Below are positions 1 through 5,262 of a stretch of DNA of 9,308 bases, one piece after another. The notes beneath the pieces were generated by a model. That model saw only the letters and a list, made by a program, of their open reading frames with translations. It did no database searches and was not told the DNA's origin. This stretch comes from Gemmatimonadota bacterium (GTDB lineage: Bacteria; Gemmatimonadota; Gemmatimonadetes; Palauibacterales; Palauibacteraceae). Both the position numbers and the translations under genes were made by a program. How positions within the stretch are numbered: position 1 is the first letter of the stretch; each line of letters opens with the position of its first letter. Location: assembly GCA_029288095.1 (NCBI GenBank), contig JARFPW010000340.1, positions 1 to 9,308 of the forward strand, given 5' to 3'.

Positions 1-1
1 C

Positions 2-490
2 GGCAAAGGCCGAATACTGGCTGGCGTTACCGGGATAACAGTTCTGCTGGACGTGCTCACGAAGCAGTGGGTCGTCAACACTCTCGGCCTCTACGAGATC
101 CGGCCGGTGCTCGGGGATGTGTTCAGGTTGACGTACACGCACAATCCTGGCGCGGCATTCGGCATCAACATCGGAGAGCACTCACGGTTGTTCTTCCTGG
201 CGCTCTCCCTCGTCGCGCTCGTCGTGCTCGTCCTGATGTATCGGGCTACACCATCCCGGGATCTGATGCGACTCGTGGCGCTGGCGCTGGTGTGCGGCGG
301 CGCGATCGGCAACATCATCGATCGCCTGCGGTATGAAGCCGGCGTGGTGGACTTCATCGACATCGGGATCGGAGAGTATCGATTCTGGATCTTCAACGTA
401 GCGGACTCGGCTGTGAGCGTGGGTGCGGTCCTGCTCCTGGTCTCCTTCTACCTGGAGGAGAAACGTGAACGGCGGAAACGACTCGCCTGA
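2..490 (+). CDS. lspA: Lipoprotein signal peptidase (signal peptidase II), 5'-truncated by the window edge
   Basis: LspA is the inner-membrane aspartyl peptidase that removes signal peptides from prolipoproteins after diacylglyceryl transfer to the lipobox cysteine. The reading frame is open from base 2, and 162 residues are visible, close to the family's usual 160-170, so only a few N-terminal residues should be missing. A GTG at 53 would cut off the conserved first-helix segment LLDVLTKQWVV (D-x-x-T-K pattern), so it is not the start. Other signatures are THNPGAAFG, then GNIIDR with the first catalytic Asp at 320-322, and FNVADS with the second catalytic Asp at 404-406. Four hydrophobic membrane segments alternate with polar loops, and the tail is basic (EEKRERRKRLA). 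The last 26 bases overlap rluD and carry its ribosome binding site, so the two are probably translationally coupled. Family assignment is secure; only the start is unseen. Confidence 0.96.
   Translation, partial: GKGRILAGVTGITVLLDVLTKQWVVNTLGLYEIRPVLGDVFRLTYTHNPGAAFGINIGEHSRLFFLALSLVALVVLVLMYRATPSRDLMRLVALALVCGGAIGNIIDRLRYEAGVVDFIDIGIGEYRFWIFNVADSAVSVGAVLLLVSFYLEEKRERRKRLA
454..460 (+). promoter_or_regulatory. Ribosome binding site that fixes the rluD start inside lspA
   Basis: GGAGGAG lies inside the 3' end of lspA, four bases before a GTG at 465-467. It is a strong anti-16S match and the only good one near the beginning of the rluD frame. It argues for GTG 465 over the upstream ATG at 423. 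Confidence 0.75.
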
Positions 491-1439
491 TCGAGTCACG
501 ATCGATGTCGAAGCCGACCTGGACGAACGGCTCGACGCGGTAATCAGCGCCCGAACCGGGCTCAGCAGATCACGCGTGACGGTGCTCATCGGAGCGGGCG
601 CCGTGCAGGTCAACGGCTCTCCGACGCGGAAGAGCTACAGGCCGCGCGCCGGCGACGAGATTCAGGTCGACGTGCCGCCGCTCCCCACGATCGACCTGGT
701 CCCCGAGGACATTCCCGTCACGATCGTATACGAAGACGAGGACCTCGTGGTCGTCGATAAGCCAGCGGGTCTCGTGGTCCACCCTGCTCCGGGCCATCCT
801 TCCGGAACTCTGGTGAATGCGCTGTTGGCCCGGCTGGGAGCGCTGTCGACCGTTGGTCTCCCTCACCGACCCGGAATCGTCCATCGCCTGGACCGGGACA
901 CGAGTGGTTTGCTCGTCGTTGCCCGCCGGGAGGCGGCCCATCGGACCCTGGCCGCAGCCCTGGCACGCCGCGAGATCGGACGTGGTTATCTCACGGCCAC
1001 CTGGGGGCGGTTCGAGCCGGAGGAAGCGACGATCGACCGTCCGATCGGGCGGCATCCCAAGGATCGGAAGCGCATGGCGGTAGTTGACGGAGGAAGGCCT
1101 GCAGTGACGCACGTGCGGCGGCTGGAGCGTTGGGCCGCGGCCGACTTGATGGCCGTGCGTTTGGAAACCGGTCGTACGCACCAGATCCGCGTCCATTTCT
1201 GCGCCACCGGTCATCCGGTTGTAGGGGACCCGGTCTACGGTGCGGGTTGGGAAGCGGGATTGGGCGGGGCCGGCGGCGTGTGGGCGGCAGAGTTCGCTCG
1301 CCGCACAGGACGGCTGTTTCTCCACTCCGCGAGACTGTCCTTCGCGCACCCGACATCGGGAGAGAAACTGGCCTTCACGTCTGCTCTGCCGGAGCCCCTG
1401 TCTTCGGCCGTGGACTGGGCGCGGGGCGGCACCGTTTGA
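465..1439 (+). CDS. rluD: RluA/RluD-family 23S rRNA pseudouridine synthase
   Basis: This enzyme isomerises uridines to pseudouridine in large-subunit rRNA; RluD acts on helix 69 in E. coli. From GTG 465 the protein is 324 residues, near the E. coli RluD length of 326. An N-terminal S4 RNA-binding domain (about residues 15-75, LDERLDAVISARTGLSRSRV to VNG) is followed by the catalytic domain. That domain has VVDKPAGLVVHPAPGH and the RluA signature HRLDRDTSGLLV, with the catalytic Asp at residue 143 (bases 891-893). Further family motifs are ETGRTHQIRVH and HPVVGDPVYG. The frame stays open upstream to an ATG at 423, but those extra residues are lspA read out of frame, and the GGAGGAG site favours 465. 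It overlaps lspA by 26 bases, and its stop overlaps the next start by four. The S4 domain and motif set make RluD (or the RluA/C/D group) secure; exact target uridines cannot be read from sequence. Confidence 0.93.
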   Translation: MNGGNDSPDRVTIDVEADLDERLDAVISARTGLSRSRVTVLIGAGAVQVNGSPTRKSYRPRAGDEIQVDVPPLPTIDLVPEDIPVTIVYEDEDLVVVDKPAGLVVHPAPGHPSGTLVNALLARLGALSTVGLPHRPGIVHRLDRDTSGLLVVARREAAHRTLAAALARREIGRGYLTATWGRFEPEEATIDRPIGRHPKDRKRMAVVDGGRPAVTHVRRLERWAAADLMAVRLETGRTHQIRVHFCATGHPVVGDPVYGAGWEAGLGGAGGVWAAEFARRTGRLFLHSARLSFAHPTSGEKLAFTSALPEPLSSAVDWARGGTV

Positions 1440-2404
1440 CGTCGACCGTTAACGCAGGCGCGTGGCTTCTGGTCATCCTGTTCGCAGTGGCGTGTGTGGG
1501 CACGGTCGCCGAGCCGGAAGATGGCCCGGCCGGGACGACGCCAGGGCTACCGGCGATCGTAGCCCGAGCGGCGCCGGGGCTGGAGGATCTGGCTGCCTCG
1601 ACGGCCGCTGACCCCGCGGTCTGGGGGCCGATGCCGGGGTTGCCTCCGGCGACGGAGCTCCTGGCTTTCGACACCGTGGTCGTCTGGTACACCTCGGACC
1701 TGGCGGAACTCGACTCTCTGGGCCTCGGAAGGGCAGAACCATGGGTGGCCGGCGTGGCGGCGCCGGCGGACCGAATCATCGCCCTGAGAATCGATGGACC
1801 CCAGCGGAATCTCCCCGGCCTCCGAGCCGTGTATCGTCACGAGGCGGCGCACGTCATGCTGCATGCGGCGACAGGCGGGAACGTGCCGCGATGGTTTCAG
1901 GAGGGCTACGCGCAGGCGGCGAGCGGGACATGGAACTGGAACGACGGCTGGCGCCTCCAGTTTCTCCTGGTTCGTCGGGGACAGTCCATGCTCGCCGGGC
2001 TGGACACGGGATTTCGGGTCGGTTTCGACCCACCTACGGCGTACCTGCTGTCCTACACAGCGGTGGCCACACTGTACGAGTTGGCGGGGGATCCGGGGTT
2101 TGCCAGCCTGTTCGCCGAGCTGCGCAGCGGAGTGTCGTTCGAGCAGGCACTCAGGAGCGTCTACGGATTGACGGGCCGCGACTTCGAGCAGCGCTGGCGC
2201 CGCCAGGTGCTCGATCGCTATGGCTGGCTGTATCTGTTCAGTCGCACAGGCCTGATCTGGCTGGCAGTTGCCACGCTCGTGCTCGCCGTGGGGATATCGC
2301 GTGTGCGCCGGGATCGGGCACGCCTGGAACAGATGGTAGCGGACGAGCTGGAAGCCGAGTCCGACGCGTATGCCGAGTTTGACGGACCCGGACTTGGTGC
2401 CTAG
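1436..2404 (+). CDS. Membrane-anchored HExxH zinc metallopeptidase (peptidase MA / gluzincin-like)
   Basis: This is a probable extracytoplasmic zinc peptidase of 322 residues from TTG 1436, whose TTGA overlaps the rluD stop. The N-terminus is a hydrophobic stretch (about residues 8-25, AWLLVILFAVACVGTVA) that looks like a signal peptide or anchor. Cys20 after AVA is a weak lipobox candidate. The n-region lacks basic residues with the TTG start; a CTG at 1415 would add an RHR cluster but is a rare start codon. The metal site is HEAAH (H135, E136, H139), followed by WFQEGYAQ with E156 as the likely third ligand, a pattern seen in peptidase MA-type families. A second membrane helix (about 272-288) precedes a basic then acidic cytoplasmic-looking tail. 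The frame is open back to 1130, but that part is rluD out of frame. Substrate unknown; the role is inferred from motif and topology only. Confidence 0.75.
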   Translation: MTSTVNAGAWLLVILFAVACVGTVAEPEDGPAGTTPGLPAIVARAAPGLEDLAASTAADPAVWGPMPGLPPATELLAFDTVVVWYTSDLAELDSLGLGRAEPWVAGVAAPADRIIALRIDGPQRNLPGLRAVYRHEAAHVMLHAATGGNVPRWFQEGYAQAASGTWNWNDGWRLQFLLVRRGQSMLAGLDTGFRVGFDPPTAYLLSYTAVATLYELAGDPGFASLFAELRSGVSFEQALRSVYGLTGRDFEQRWRRQVLDRYGWLYLFSRTGLIWLAVATLVLAVGISRVRRDRARLEQMVADELEAESDAYAEFDGPGLGA

Positions 2405-2407
2405 TCT

Positions 2408-2665
2408 ATGGGGATGGATCGGAGTCGTCCTAGCCAGGTAACCGACGGGGCCGGGGGACCACGACTGTTCGGCTTAGCTCGCGTGAACTTCGCGTTGCTC
2501 GGGGCCGGCGTCGTGGCCGTTTTTCTTGGGTATTGGCTGCTCAACTCAGGCTCTACGACGGCTGCCCCGCTCCTGTTGTTTGCCGGATACGCGATTCTGA
2601 CCCCCCTGGGACTTCTCTGGGGTCTGCGCGATCGGGACGGGGAAGACGGGAACGGGGGCGAATAG
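2408..2665 (+). CDS. Small two-helix membrane protein (DUF3098-like)
   Basis: This 85-residue protein of unknown function has a polar N-terminus, helix 1 at about residues 27-45 (NFALLGAGVVAVFLGYWLL), a short loop, helix 2 at about 52-72 (APLLLFAGYAILTPLGLLWG) and a charged Asp/Gly/Glu tail. The F-x-x-x-x-x-NFxLLGxGxxxxFLGYxLL and LxxxGYxxL layout recalls DUF3098 proteins, which are also small two-helix membrane proteins; this is resemblance from memory. It starts three bases after the metallopeptidase stop, so it is probably the last protein gene of the lspA operon. No good Shine-Dalgarno site is visible, and ATG 2408 or ATG 2414 could each be used. Its UAG stop at 2663-2665 lies inside the following tRNA gene, a 10-base overlap. 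Confidence 0.7.
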   Translation: MGMDRSRPSQVTDGAGGPRLFGLARVNFALLGAGVVAVFLGYWLLNSGSTTAAPLLLFAGYAILTPLGLLWGLRDRDGEDGNGGE

Positions 2666-2730
2666 CTCAGTTGGTCCAGAGCGCCTGCCTTACAAGCAGG
2701 AGGTCGCTGGTTCGAATCCAGCTTCGCCCA
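2656..2730 (+). tRNA. tRNA-Val, anticodon UAC
   Basis: A complete cloverleaf of 75 bases can be folded by eye. The acceptor arm GGGCGAA (2656-2662) pairs with TTCGCCC (2723-2729), with discriminator A at 2730. The D arm begins GCTC after U8-A9 and contains the AGTTGG loop. The anticodon stem CCTGC/GCAGG encloses loop CTTACAA, giving anticodon TAC (reads GUA and probably other Val codons). The T arm is GCTGG-TTCGAAT-CCAGC. The 3' CCA is not encoded (the bases after A2730 are TGG), so it must be added by nucleotidyltransferase. The first ten bases overlap the 3' end of the upstream membrane-protein gene, so RNase P processing of a shared transcript is likely. Confidence 0.97.
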
Positions 2731-2785
2731 TGGGCGGTATGAACGTCCGTCGGCGGAACCTGAATGCCGGCATAAGTGTCGTAGA

Positions 2786-2820
2786 GGTGGAACCGAAGGG
2801 CTGACAGCCCCCGTTTCACC
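2786..2820 (+). promoter_or_regulatory. Two-tier hairpin in the leader of the TPR gene
   Basis: The 115 bases between the tRNA and the TPR gene hold a clear RNA structure. An 8-bp outer stem GGTGGAAC (2786-2793) pairs with GTTTCACC (2813-2820), with one G-U pair. Inside it a 5-bp stem GGGCT (2798-2802) pairs with AGCCC (2806-2810) around a GAC triloop. It ends 25 bases before the TPR start. No U-run follows, so it is not a standard intrinsic terminator. It may be a leader structure, an mRNA stabiliser or the 3' hairpin of the tRNA transcript. The 5' strand also resembles part of the T-box consensus, probably by chance. No convincing sigma-70 promoter was found between 2731 and 2845. Confidence 0.45.
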
Positions 2821-2845
2821 GTTTGGACAACGAATCAAGGACGGA

Positions 2846-4591
2846 ATGATGCGATTGGATGCGAAACCTAGCGGCGTGCTGACGTTCGGGGTCACTCTCA
2901 TGGCGCTCAGCCTCGCCAGCCCTGCGGTCGGCCAGGAGTCCGGTACCAGCGGTGGTCGGGCCAAGGTCCTCGTCGCGCCGATGGAACAGGGAAACGGTGT
3001 GAAGCGGAATTTCGGCCGGAAGGTGTCGGAAGAAGTTCTGAAACGGCTGGGGGACCTGGGTACGCTGTCGCCCATCGAGGAGCGTGCCGTGAAGGATGAG
3101 CTCAAGAAGCTCAAGCTTGACGAGGATGATCTCGGACTCGTGCAGTGGAGGCAGCTCGCAGGTCGCCTCGATGCCGATCTCGTCCTTCATGGAACGGTTG
3201 AGCGCGCGTCGACCGGCAACTCGTTCGCCGTCCAGTTCGTGGACGCTCGTACCGGCGACTCGACACCGATCCCCGCCTTTGCCGTGCAGGACGACGGTGG
3301 CCGGGGCGTCGATGAAGCCGCCGACAGAATCATGGACGCCATCGAGGGTCAGGTCGATTATCAGCGCTCGATGCTGTTCTGCGCCGACTATCTGAGCGCC
3401 GAGCAGTTCGACGATGCGCTCCGCAACTGCGAGCAGGCCCTGGCATTCAACCCAACCAGCACCACGGCTAACTACTTGATGGGTCGTGTGTACATGGGTC
3501 TCGACAACTGGGACAAAGCTGCTGAGCACCTCCAGTTCGTTGTCGAGCAGAATCCGGCAGAGGTCGATGCCCTGAATTCGCTGGCCTTCACGGAGGCGCA
3601 GCGGGGTAACATGGAACGCGCATCGGAGCTGTACGGCGAATACCTGAATTTCAATCCGGGCGACTCCGCGGTGAGGATGAACATCGCGTTCCAGCTTGCG
3701 CAGGCCGGCGGCTATGATGCGGCGATCAGCCTGCTGCAGGAGGGAATCGAGGTCGACCCGTCGGATGCCGGTCTCTGGGAATTCCTTGGCAACGTAGCGT
3801 TGAACAAGGGGACGACATCCGGCACGGCCGAGGCGGGCAATGCGATCGCTGATGAGGATGCGATCCTCCTGGCAGTCGAAGCCTACAACAAGGTGCTCGA
3901 GCTCAAAGGGGCCGAAACCGATCCGCAGATTCTGAAGAACGTGGTCGCAGCGTACCTGGAGGTCGGTGACTATGCCGCTGCCCTGTCGTTTGCGGACCGC
4001 GCCGAGGCGCAGCTGCCGGAGGATGCGTCGCTCAGGTCACTGCGCGCGGACGTGCATGCCCGCATGGAAGACTTCCCGGCGGCTGTCACGGCGATGAACG
4101 AAGCGATGCGGCTTGATCCTGCGCTCGAGCGCGGCTTGACCAAGCGCGGGTTCTTCAAGTTGAGCGGTGGGGACACGGAAGGCGCGCTCGCGGATCTGCG
4201 TGCCGCTGTCGACGGCGGTGAGGATCCGGATGTCGTGGCCAGCCAGATGCTCAGCCGCGGCTATAACGATCATTACAAGGCCGGCGAATACGGTCGTGCG
4301 ATCGATCTGTTCAACGTGGGCACCCAGTTTGCGCAACCGGGCGAGACACGCCAACAGCTGTACTTCTTTACGGCGTTCAGCCACTACCAGCTTGGCGTGC
4401 GGATTGATCAGGCGAACGAGCAAGCTGAGGCGTGCCAGCCAGCCCGCCGTGCGTTGGCTCAGTTCGAGCAGGTTCTGCCCAGTCTGAATCGAGCCGGGAG
4501 CATCCAGGCGGAGAGCCAGGCTCAGATTCGGGAAAGCACGGACGTCTACCTCTATCGGGAGCAGCAGATCGTGCGGAAGGCCTGCCGCTGA
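2846..4591 (+). CDS. Exported CsgG/TolB-like domain and TPR repeat protein
   Basis: This 581-residue protein has a signal peptide (basic start, hydrophobic core at about 11-24, cleavage near AVG-Q at 29/30), so it is predicted to be periplasmic or outer-membrane associated. Residues about 38-170 look like the alpha/beta domain found in CsgG, TolB-N and FlgO-type proteins: KVLVAPMEQGNG, SEEVLKRLG, a P-I-E-E-R helix, LAGRLDADLVLHGTVER and VQFVDARTGD. From about 172 to 545 it is helical TPR, with recognisable units ending in FNP, QNP, FNPGD, VDPSD and LDPAL. Four cysteines sit at 179, 195, 530 and 580 and could form disulfides. AAGGA at 2837-2841 is four bases from ATG 2846 and seven from ATG 2849; the second spacing is better, so the protein may start one residue later. 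It stands alone, with a tRNA before and a terminator after. The function is unknown; TPR arrays usually bind proteins. Confidence 0.85.
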   Translation: MMRLDAKPSGVLTFGVTLMALSLASPAVGQESGTSGGRAKVLVAPMEQGNGVKRNFGRKVSEEVLKRLGDLGTLSPIEERAVKDELKKLKLDEDDLGLVQWRQLAGRLDADLVLHGTVERASTGNSFAVQFVDARTGDSTPIPAFAVQDDGGRGVDEAADRIMDAIEGQVDYQRSMLFCADYLSAEQFDDALRNCEQALAFNPTSTTANYLMGRVYMGLDNWDKAAEHLQFVVEQNPAEVDALNSLAFTEAQRGNMERASELYGEYLNFNPGDSAVRMNIAFQLAQAGGYDAAISLLQEGIEVDPSDAGLWEFLGNVALNKGTTSGTAEAGNAIADEDAILLAVEAYNKVLELKGAETDPQILKNVVAAYLEVGDYAAALSFADRAEAQLPEDASLRSLRADVHARMEDFPAAVTAMNEAMRLDPALERGLTKRGFFKLSGGDTEGALADLRAAVDGGEDPDVVASQMLSRGYNDHYKAGEYGRAIDLFNVGTQFAQPGETRQQLYFFTAFSHYQLGVRIDQANEQAEACQPARRALAQFEQVLPSLNRAGSIQAESQAQIRESTDVYLYREQQIVRKACR

Positions 4592-4608
4592 TCGTCTTCT
4601 GATCCGAC

Positions 4609-4625
4609 GGGCGGCCACGCCGCCC
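4609..4625 (+). repeat. Perfect GC-rich inverted repeat before the terminator
   Basis: GGGCGGC (4609-4615) and GCCGCCC (4619-4625) form a perfect 7-bp stem with a CAC loop, beginning 17 bases after the TPR gene stop. No U-run follows. It stands 12 bases ahead of the true terminator, so the mRNA would end in two stacked hairpins, which could block 3' exonucleases. Confidence 0.5.
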
Positions 4626-4637
4626 GCAAGAGGCCGG

Positions 4638-4674
4638 AAAGCCCGGCGAGACATCACGTCTCGCCGGGCTTTTT
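4638..4674 (+). terminator. Strong Rho-independent terminator
   Basis: AAAGCCCGGCGAGAC (4638-4652) pairs perfectly with GTCTCGCCGGGCTTT (4658-4672) around a five-base ATCAC loop: a 15-bp stem with a U-run of five (4670-4674). It closes the TPR gene's transcript and insulates it from the mraZ promoter, which starts 29 bases further on. Because the stem is symmetric and preceded by AAA, it has only weak potential in the other direction. Confidence 0.93.
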
Positions 4675-4702
4675 GCGTGGTGCAGGGAAGGGGGACTGGG
4701 GG

Positions 4703-4731
4703 TTGCGTGTCCCATGGGCCATCAGTACAAT
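4703..4731 (+). promoter_or_regulatory. Predicted sigma-70-type promoter of the mraZ/dcw operon
   Basis: A -35-like TTGCGT (4703-4708, three of six to TTGACA) is followed, after exactly 17 bases, by a -10 TACAAT (4726-4731, five of six to TATAAT). Transcription would begin near 4738, giving a 5' leader of about 60 bases before the mraZ start. Its position is supported by the terminator just upstream and by the operator array beginning at the last base of the -10 element. This also rules out an ATG at 4714 as the mraZ start, since it would lie upstream of the transcript. Confidence 0.65.
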
Positions 4732-4806
4732 GGGGCGCAGTGGGGAAAAGTGGGATTCAGTGGGGACTTACAACCACCTTCCAGACAATCATGGGGCACA
4801 GTGGGC
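4731..4806 (+). promoter_or_regulatory. MraZ operator: six TGGGN boxes in two phased clusters
   Basis: TGGGN boxes begin at 4731, 4741, 4751 and 4761 (TGGGG, TGGGG, TGGGA, TGGGG), each separated by five bases, so the period is exactly ten. Two more begin at 4792 and 4802 (TGGGG, TGGGC), again ten apart and 31 bases after box 4. E. coli MraZ is known to bind three TGGGN repeats with five-base spacers in the promoter of its own dcw operon, so this array is very probably the autoregulatory site. Box 1 shares its T with the -10 element, so bound MraZ should block RNA polymerase. Spacers 1, 2, 3 and 5 all end in AG. Unphased TGGG matches at 4697 and 4715 may be chance. Confidence 0.85.
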
Positions 4807-5235
4807 GGATACCTCGGAAGCTACCTCAATCAGGTAGACGAGAAAGGGCGCGTCACGCTGCCGGCAGCCTTCCGCAAGGGAGCCGAGGCAGGCGCTTCAT
4901 TTATCCTGATCCATGCCCATCCCGACGCCCTGACGCTTTATCCGAGCGACAACTGGGGAGAGGTCGAACGCCGCATGCGCGACCTGGCCCGACGCGCGCC
5001 ATCGAAGCGACACCTTCTGCTTGGCCTCACGGCGAATGCGCAGGAGGTCACACCAGATAAACAAGGTCGCATCCTGATCGCAGAGCGCCTGAGATCGCAG
5101 GTCGGTATCCAGGGCGAGGCTCTGCTCATCGGGGCATTAGACAAAATCGAAATATGGGATCCCGCCCGGTTTGCACGGGTGGTCGACGGGGCGGACGGCG
5201 ACTCCGGCGACATCGCCGGAAGCCTGTTCGCCTGA
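4801..5235 (+). CDS. mraZ: Transcriptional regulator MraZ
   Basis: MraZ is the DNA-binding autoregulator at the head of dcw clusters; it forms ring-like oligomers that contact TGGGN repeats. From GTG 4801 the protein is 144 residues, as usual for the family, and begins GGYLGSYLNQVDEKGRVTLP, matching the normal MraZ N-terminus. Two SpoVT/AbrB-like halves each carry the DxxxR signature: D13-R17 (DEKGR) and D86-R90 (DKQGR). FRKG follows the first, and a C-terminal ALDKIEIWDPARF segment follows the second. The frame is open to an ATG at 4714, but that stretch translates the operator repeats and lies before the predicted transcription start. Ribosome binding is weak (GGGG four bases upstream). The start codon sits in operator box 6. 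It leads the operon with rsmH, 27 bases on. Confidence 0.94.
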   Translation: MGGYLGSYLNQVDEKGRVTLPAAFRKGAEAGASFILIHAHPDALTLYPSDNWGEVERRMRDLARRAPSKRHLLLGLTANAQEVTPDKQGRILIAERLRSQVGIQGEALLIGALDKIEIWDPARFARVVDGADGDSGDIAGSLFA

Positions 5236-5262
5236 GCCGCACTCAGTGGGAGCTGGTGCACG

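Noticed and set aside
1130..1435. N-terminal extension of the metallopeptidase back to ATG 1130.
   Set aside because: These residues are rluD read in another frame; the hydrophobic export segment begins just after TTG 1436.
2764..2773. Perfect palindrome ATGCCGGCAT between tRNA-Val and the TPR gene as a regulator site.
   Set aside because: A ten-base palindrome is expected several times by chance in 9 kb, and no repeat of it was seen nearby.
2755..2783. GGAAC followed by GTCGTA as an ECF-sigma promoter for the TPR gene.
   Set aside because: The spacing and -10 bases do not fit a standard ECF pattern well, and no ECF gene is in the window.
2786..2795. T-box riboswitch.
   Set aside because: Only about ten bases match; there is no stem I, specifier or terminator/antiterminator pair, and the downstream gene is not an amino-acid-related one.
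2816..3529. A 237-residue - strand frame across the TPR gene start and leader.
   Set aside because: It is the reverse shadow of the signal-peptide and CsgG-like region, with no recognisable domain or ribosome binding site.
4711..4718. CCCATGGG palindrome between the mraZ -35 and -10 as an extra operator.
   Set aside because: It is short and single; its TGGG is out of phase with the main array, so it may be chance.
5246..5259. TGGGAGCTGGTG before rsmH as a second MraZ site.
   Set aside because: Only one TGGG is present, with no ten-base partner; the purines more likely serve as the rsmH ribosome binding site.
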